From Fibrobacter sp. (GTDB lineage Bacteria; Fibrobacterota; Fibrobacteria; Fibrobacterales; Fibrobacteraceae), in NCBI GenBank assembly GCA_017526585.1, contig JAFXRC010000037.1, positions 62,001 through 126,000 of the forward strand: a stretch of DNA of 64,000 nucleotides. Reading direction: 5' to 3'. Of this stretch, positions 60,839-64,000 are shown piece after piece; within the stretch, counting starts at the first letter, position 1, and each line of letters starts with the position of its first letter. A program made the position numbers and the translations under genes. The notes beneath the pieces are model-generated. The model was given only the letters and a program-made list of their open reading frames with translations. It was not told where the DNA came from and did not search any database.

Positions 60839-61783
60839 TTATTCGGAGAAGGTGAACGGGATCGTAACAGTGGTGTTACCAGACTTCACCTTGCTGAACT
60901 TCCAGCGGCTCACAGCGGTCTTGACTTCGCCGTCAAATTCGCCGTAACCGGTCGTAGAAGAAGCAATGGAGATGCTGATGATTTCACCACCCGGAGCGAT
61001 CGTGAACTTCAAGGTAACCTTACCCTGGAATCCCGGTTTCTTCTTCAGGAACTTGTTGTAGATGTGGCGGAGCCCCGGCGTACGCTGACGCACAACCTTC
61101 ATGATGTCTGCAGCGGAACGAGATCCACCACCGGCACCCATGTCGATATCGCGTTCAGACGGGGTCTTGATAGAACCCTTGGCCTTGGTAGCGATACCAC
61201 CGCCACCACCACCGAGAAGACCAGCGAGACCGTCACCGATACCACCGGAACCACCTTCGGCGTAACCTTCGTTAAAGCCACCGTCAGCCTTACCGCGACG
61301 GCCACCGAGAACGGTCTTACCCGTCGTCTGGAGACCAGCCACGTCCTTCAGCACCTTGTCGATATCCTTGGAGAACTTCTGGTTCTTCATGAGGTCGTAG
61401 GCACCGGCAGAGGCATTCTTGGTCTGAGCAGTCAGGAGCTTAAGCACGCCACGAGTCTGGGGAGCGTTGGGCTGACCCTTACCACGCGGCTTACCACCAC
61501 CACCAGCCTTCTTACGAGGCTTCTTGGGTTCTTCCTTCTTCTTCTCTTCCTTCTTCTCTTCCTTCTTTTCATCGATGGTCATAGAAGCAGTAAGATCAGC
61601 AGCTGCGGAGTCATCGAACACGACTTCGTCCACAACCTGTTCGTACATGGAAGCCCAAAGGCAGATAGCCAAAGCGACGACTAAAGAGATACCGGCGATA
61701 GCACCCATCTTCTTGTCGGATTCCGGCATCAGGGACGCTACTAACGGATCTACAGCAGGAGCATTCTTTTTAGTCTTAGCCAT
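60839..61783 (-). CDS. AgmX/PglI C-terminal-domain energy transducer
   Basis: A 314-residue TonB-like protein. It has one membrane helix (about 28-48), a Lys/Glu-rich region ('EKKEEKKEEKKKEEPKKPRK', about 75-95), a Gly-rich middle ('GGGGGIATKAKGS') and a C-terminal domain (about 220-314) with 'RQRTPGLRHIYNKFLKKKPG', 'FQGKVTLKFTIAPGGEIIS' and 'STTGYGEFDGEVKTAVSRWK'. This C-domain is the AgmX/PglI type known from gliding-motility proteins. It should link the inner-membrane motor to the outer membrane. It follows the small TolR gene by 3 bases. Confidence 0.82.
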   Translation of the reverse strand: MAKTKKNAPAVDPLVASLMPESDKKMGAIAGISLVVALAICLWASMYEQVVDEVVFDDSAAADLTASMTIDEKKEEKKEEKKKEEPKKPRKKAGGGGKPRGKGQPNAPQTRGVLKLLTAQTKNASAGAYDLMKNQKFSKDIDKVLKDVAGLQTTGKTVLGGRRGKADGGFNEGYAEGGSGGIGDGLAGLLGGGGGGIATKAKGSIKTPSERDIDMGAGGGSRSAADIMKVVRQRTPGLRHIYNKFLKKKPGFQGKVTLKFTIAPGGEIISISIASSTTGYGEFDGEVKTAVSRWKFSKVKSGNTTVTIPFTFSE

Positions 61784-61786
61784 AGT

Positions 61787-62281
61787 TTATTCCTCCCCGC
61801 CGTTCTTCTGCATCACGGCGAATGCAATGTGCGTATAGCCAGAGAAGCCGCAGGTGGCCATGACCTTGTACATTGCATCGTAAGGGATGTTCTTGTCGAT
61901 CTGCACAATGATGTTACCGGCTTCGTCAGCAGGGAGACCAGCCTTAAGGGCATGTTCCTGTTCCGTTGCACGGCGTTCCTTCAGAACGGAGTCGACCTTG
62001 GTCACAAGAAGATCTTCTTGCTTCAAGACGTCTTCGGTAGGAACGATCTTGGCATTATCGACCACAACATAGTTGTTATCAACCACAACCGTCAAAGCCA
62101 CTTCCTTCGGCTGCACCTTGGAGGTAGACACCGGAAGAATAAGGTTTTCGGCCTGGGTCAAAAGCTGACCTTCAGCGTCCAAGTTCTTGATCATGAACAC
62201 CAGAATGATGGTCATCATGTCCATCATGGACGTGAGGGAGAAAGGGACGTCTTCGCTAAATTTACGAGTCTTTCTAGCCAT
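61787..62281 (-). CDS. ExbD/TolR-type biopolymer transport protein
   Basis: The 164-residue protein has one membrane helix with the conserved aspartate in 'SMMDMMTIILVFMIKN' (about 19-34), the proton-pathway residue of ExbD/TolR/MotB-type stators. A periplasmic domain follows ('VVDNNYVVVDNAKIVPTE', then 'NIIVQIDKNIPYDAMYKVMA'). It works with a TolQ/ExbB subunit to convert proton flow into mechanical work. Gaps to its neighbours are 3 and 2 bases. Confidence 0.9.
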   Translation of the reverse strand: MARKTRKFSEDVPFSLTSMMDMMTIILVFMIKNLDAEGQLLTQAENLILPVSTSKVQPKEVALTVVVDNNYVVVDNAKIVPTEDVLKQEDLLVTKVDSVLKERRATEQEHALKAGLPADEAGNIIVQIDKNIPYDAMYKVMATCGFSGYTHIAFAVMQKNGGEE

Positions 62282-62283
62282 GA

Positions 62284-63171
62284 TTAACCTCCCAGCTTAG
62301 CAAGGTTGATCTTGCTGAAACCGGCTTCTTTAGCACGGTCCATAAGTTGAATGATCTTATCGAACTGGGTGTCGTCGTTAGCAACGATGATGATGTTATC
62401 GACGTCTTCGAGGTCAATGAACTGCGTATGGATCTGAATCAGGTCTTTAGCGATCAAATCGTAAGCAGACAGCGGGTAGATGATGTTCTTTGCAGCCACA
62501 TCCGGTTTCAGCGTACGAGCCGAGTTCGGGGTGAGGGTCGCAAGCACAGCGCCTGCGCTCGGCTTCTTGAGCATCGGCGGCGGGGTCAGACCCATAGCGC
62601 CTTCGCCAGGAGCAGCGAGGAAGGCGTTGTTGCCATCTACGTAGGCACTATCCGGCACATTTTCGGACTGAGAAGAATACACGGCCCAAATCACGCGGCC
62701 CGGATCTTCTTCGGATTCCTTGTTGATTGCCCAGAGTTCGATGGTTTCGATTTCATAAAGATACTTTTCTTTATCCATCTCAGAGCCATCCTTGCACTTG
62801 GGACCATGACCGCTTTCCACGGCCGACTTCACATCTTCCGGAGCATGCGTAATGAGCTGCGCATCGGACTTGCAACGGAATGTCCACATTTCCTTGAAGT
62901 AGACATTCGGCTGGAAACCACCGCGGGCACCAATCACCAGATACTGGTCAGTGATAGCGAGCGAAAGGTTCAGAGCCTGCTGGTCCGGTTCCGGAGGCGT
63001 ATCGTTGTCCATGTTCATCATGCTGCGTTCCGGCATGTTGATTTCAACGATAGCAAGCTTGGAGAAGGCGGTCATAGACAACAGCATAGGAATCAGGATT
63101 GTAAACAAACCCATTGCCGGCAACAGGTCCGGTTCTTCGGGTTTGGCTGGTTTCTTAAGTTCTCTTGCCAT
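62284..63171 (-). CDS. Long ExbD/TolR-like protein without the membrane aspartate
   Basis: The 295-residue protein resembles ExbD/TolR, with a cytoplasmic start, one helix and a long periplasmic domain. The helix reads 'PAMGLFTILIPMLLSM', with no aspartate where its sibling has one, so it probably cannot carry protons itself. The periplasmic part is larger than usual, with an internal cysteine pair ('FRCKSD', 'GPKCKDG') and a TolR-like end ('IIIVANDDTQFDKIIQLMDR'). It sits between the TolQ-like and small TolR genes. Confidence 0.8.
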   Translation of the reverse strand: MARELKKPAKPEEPDLLPAMGLFTILIPMLLSMTAFSKLAIVEINMPERSMMNMDNDTPPEPDQQALNLSLAITDQYLVIGARGGFQPNVYFKEMWTFRCKSDAQLITHAPEDVKSAVESGHGPKCKDGSEMDKEKYLYEIETIELWAINKESEEDPGRVIWAVYSSQSENVPDSAYVDGNNAFLAAPGEGAMGLTPPPMLKKPSAGAVLATLTPNSARTLKPDVAAKNIIYPLSAYDLIAKDLIQIHTQFIDLEDVDNIIIVANDDTQFDKIIQLMDRAKEAGFSKINLAKLGG

Positions 63172-63210
63172 TGTTATATAACTCCGTTAAAATTATCTCT
63201 CTATCTTCGA

Positions 63211-63831
63211 TTAAGCGAGGGAGTTGATAATCTTCAGGCCCTTTTCTTCCATTTCCTGGATAAGGCGTTCGGAGTTCATGTTGAGGAGGCCAACGATGAC
63301 CAGAAGAGGCACAGCGGAGAGAAGGCCGAGGAGCGTGGTACCCATAGCGATAGCGATACCGTCGGAAAGGGCCTTGGCACGTTCAGCAGCCGGCTTGTTA
63401 GCCACGGCATCGAATGTGAAGATCAGACCGTAAATGGTGCCCATAAGTCCAAGCAACGTGGAGATGGAAGCCATAACTTGAATGATGCTGATATAACGAG
63501 TAAGACGAGGAGCTTCGGTCAGGAACACTGCATCACAAGCGGCAGACATGGTTTCGCGGCCACCGTTACGGGCAGCGACGATAGCAGCCATCACCTTGGC
63601 GATGGGGAGGTTGGAGCTGTTGGCAAAGCTCAGAGCGTCGTCATAACGCTGGGCAGAAATGTGAGTGCCGAACTTGGCCAAGAAATCCTTACGGCCCTTG
63701 GAGCTCTTCACCATGATGTAGATGATGCGTTCAATGGAGAAACCGAGGCCGATCATGAACACGACCAAGATGATCCACATGAACTGGTAACCATCAGATT
63801 CAGGGCTGAAGGATTGAAGCATTTTAGACAT
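63211..63831 (-). CDS. MotA/TolQ/ExbB-type proton channel protein
   Basis: A 206-residue protein with three predicted membrane helices. 'STLLGLMGTIYGLIFTFDAV' and 'GIAIAMGTTLLGLLSAVPLL' are the conserved ExbB/TolQ helices, with the polar Thr residues that line the proton path. It is the first gene of the motor operon. A clear AAGGAG ribosome site lies 7 bases before the ATG at 63831. Size and sequence fit TolQ-like subunits of Tol, Ton or gliding motors, so the exact machine is not fixed by this gene alone. Confidence 0.9.
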   Translation of the reverse strand: MSKMLQSFSPESDGYQFMWIILVVFMIGLGFSIERIIYIMVKSSKGRKDFLAKFGTHISAQRYDDALSFANSSNLPIAKVMAAIVAARNGGRETMSAACDAVFLTEAPRLTRYISIIQVMASISTLLGLMGTIYGLIFTFDAVANKPAAERAKALSDGIAIAMGTTLLGLLSAVPLLVIVGLLNMNSERLIQEMEEKGLKIINSLA

Positions 63832-64000
63832 TAGAGTACTCCTTTATTGAGTGTTTTGGTTTAATTTTGAAATTCTTTGTTCATATTTAATCTTTTTTAG
63901 AGCAAAATTGGAGATTCAAATGCGTAAAATCTTGTTTACTGCACAAAAAACGCCATTTTTGCCCTAATAGAATAGGGGAACCCTATGAACAAGGTCCCCC
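63832..64000. other. Upstream region of the motor operon
   Basis: An AT-rich stretch with an AAGGAG site just before the TolQ-like gene. A short 15-codon reading frame at 63920-63967 (+) is too small and lacks support to call a gene. Confidence 0.5.

Noticed and set aside
63920..63967. A 15-codon frame starting MRKILF on the plus strand
   Set aside because: Too short, no ribosome site, and located in the promoter region of the divergent motor operon.

Overview
The window looks like a chromosome segment of a Fibrobacter-type rumen or gut bacterium (phylum Fibrobacterota). The evidence is a fibro-slime protein, a GH5 cellulase and a giant secreted protein joined by Ser-rich linkers and ending in type IX secretion-like C-terminal domains, many lipoproteins with an 'ACSDD(S)' start, and a full mreBCD/PBP2/RodA set. 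GC content looks close to 50% throughout. I see no insertion sequence, prophage or CRISPR array. Genus assignment is inference from protein style, not from a database match.

Region by region. 1-2651 (-): end of a surface-polysaccharide cluster with UDP-glucose dehydrogenase and two tandem LicD-like transferases. 2784-5594 (-): secreted CotH-kinase lipoprotein with a lamin-tail domain. 5680-11922 (-): MCE protein, HPr, PTS enzyme I, Slt-type lytic transglycosylase, EamA permease. 12023-15305 (-): translationally coupled trio of an M16-like protein lacking its zinc motif, an unknown secreted protein and a TrmH-like methyltransferase. 15385-20447 (+): glutamyl-Q tRNA synthetase and a 1367-residue DUF4011/SF1-helicase/DUF3320 protein whose ATPase motifs are all degraded. 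20547-25791 (-): SPOR lipid/cell-wall protein and the fibro-slime protein. 26132-29437 (+): FHA-GGDEF cyclase, MATE exporter, PAP2 phosphatase. 29475-32695 (-): L,D-transpeptidase, lipoprotein, arylamine acetyltransferase-like protein, AzlD/AzlC. 32843-40574 (-): two neighbouring secreted polysaccharide-directed proteins. 40797-45937: small secreted proteins, MltG, an M15 peptidase, second MATE exporter, BirA. 45982-48320 (-): menaquinone-tail genes (UbiA/MqnP-like, UbiX, MenG). 48389-50902 (-): second CotH lipoprotein. 51078-52577: tRNA-Phe, an HD-GYP protein, tRNA-Ser. 52604-58865 (-): mreB-mreC-mreD-mrdA-rodA-comF. 58918-63831 (-): lipoprotein, predicted outer-membrane protein, and a TolQ-TolR-TolR-AgmX envelope motor.

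The genes fit a Gram-negative fibre digester: envelope building and remodelling (rod complex, Slt, MltG, M15, L,D-transpeptidase, SPOR), secretion of modular enzymes, surface polysaccharide, and c-di-GMP signalling (one cyclase, one HD-GYP phosphodiesterase).

The most unusual items are the apparently ATPase-dead helicase-like protein at 16344-20447, the unassigned catalytic-looking domain plus ten A/B-alternating Ig-like repeats at 32843-37924, the envelope motor in which one of two TolR subunits lacks the membrane aspartate, and two secreted CotH kinases encoded near proteins with long Ser/Glu linkers that could be substrates (speculative).
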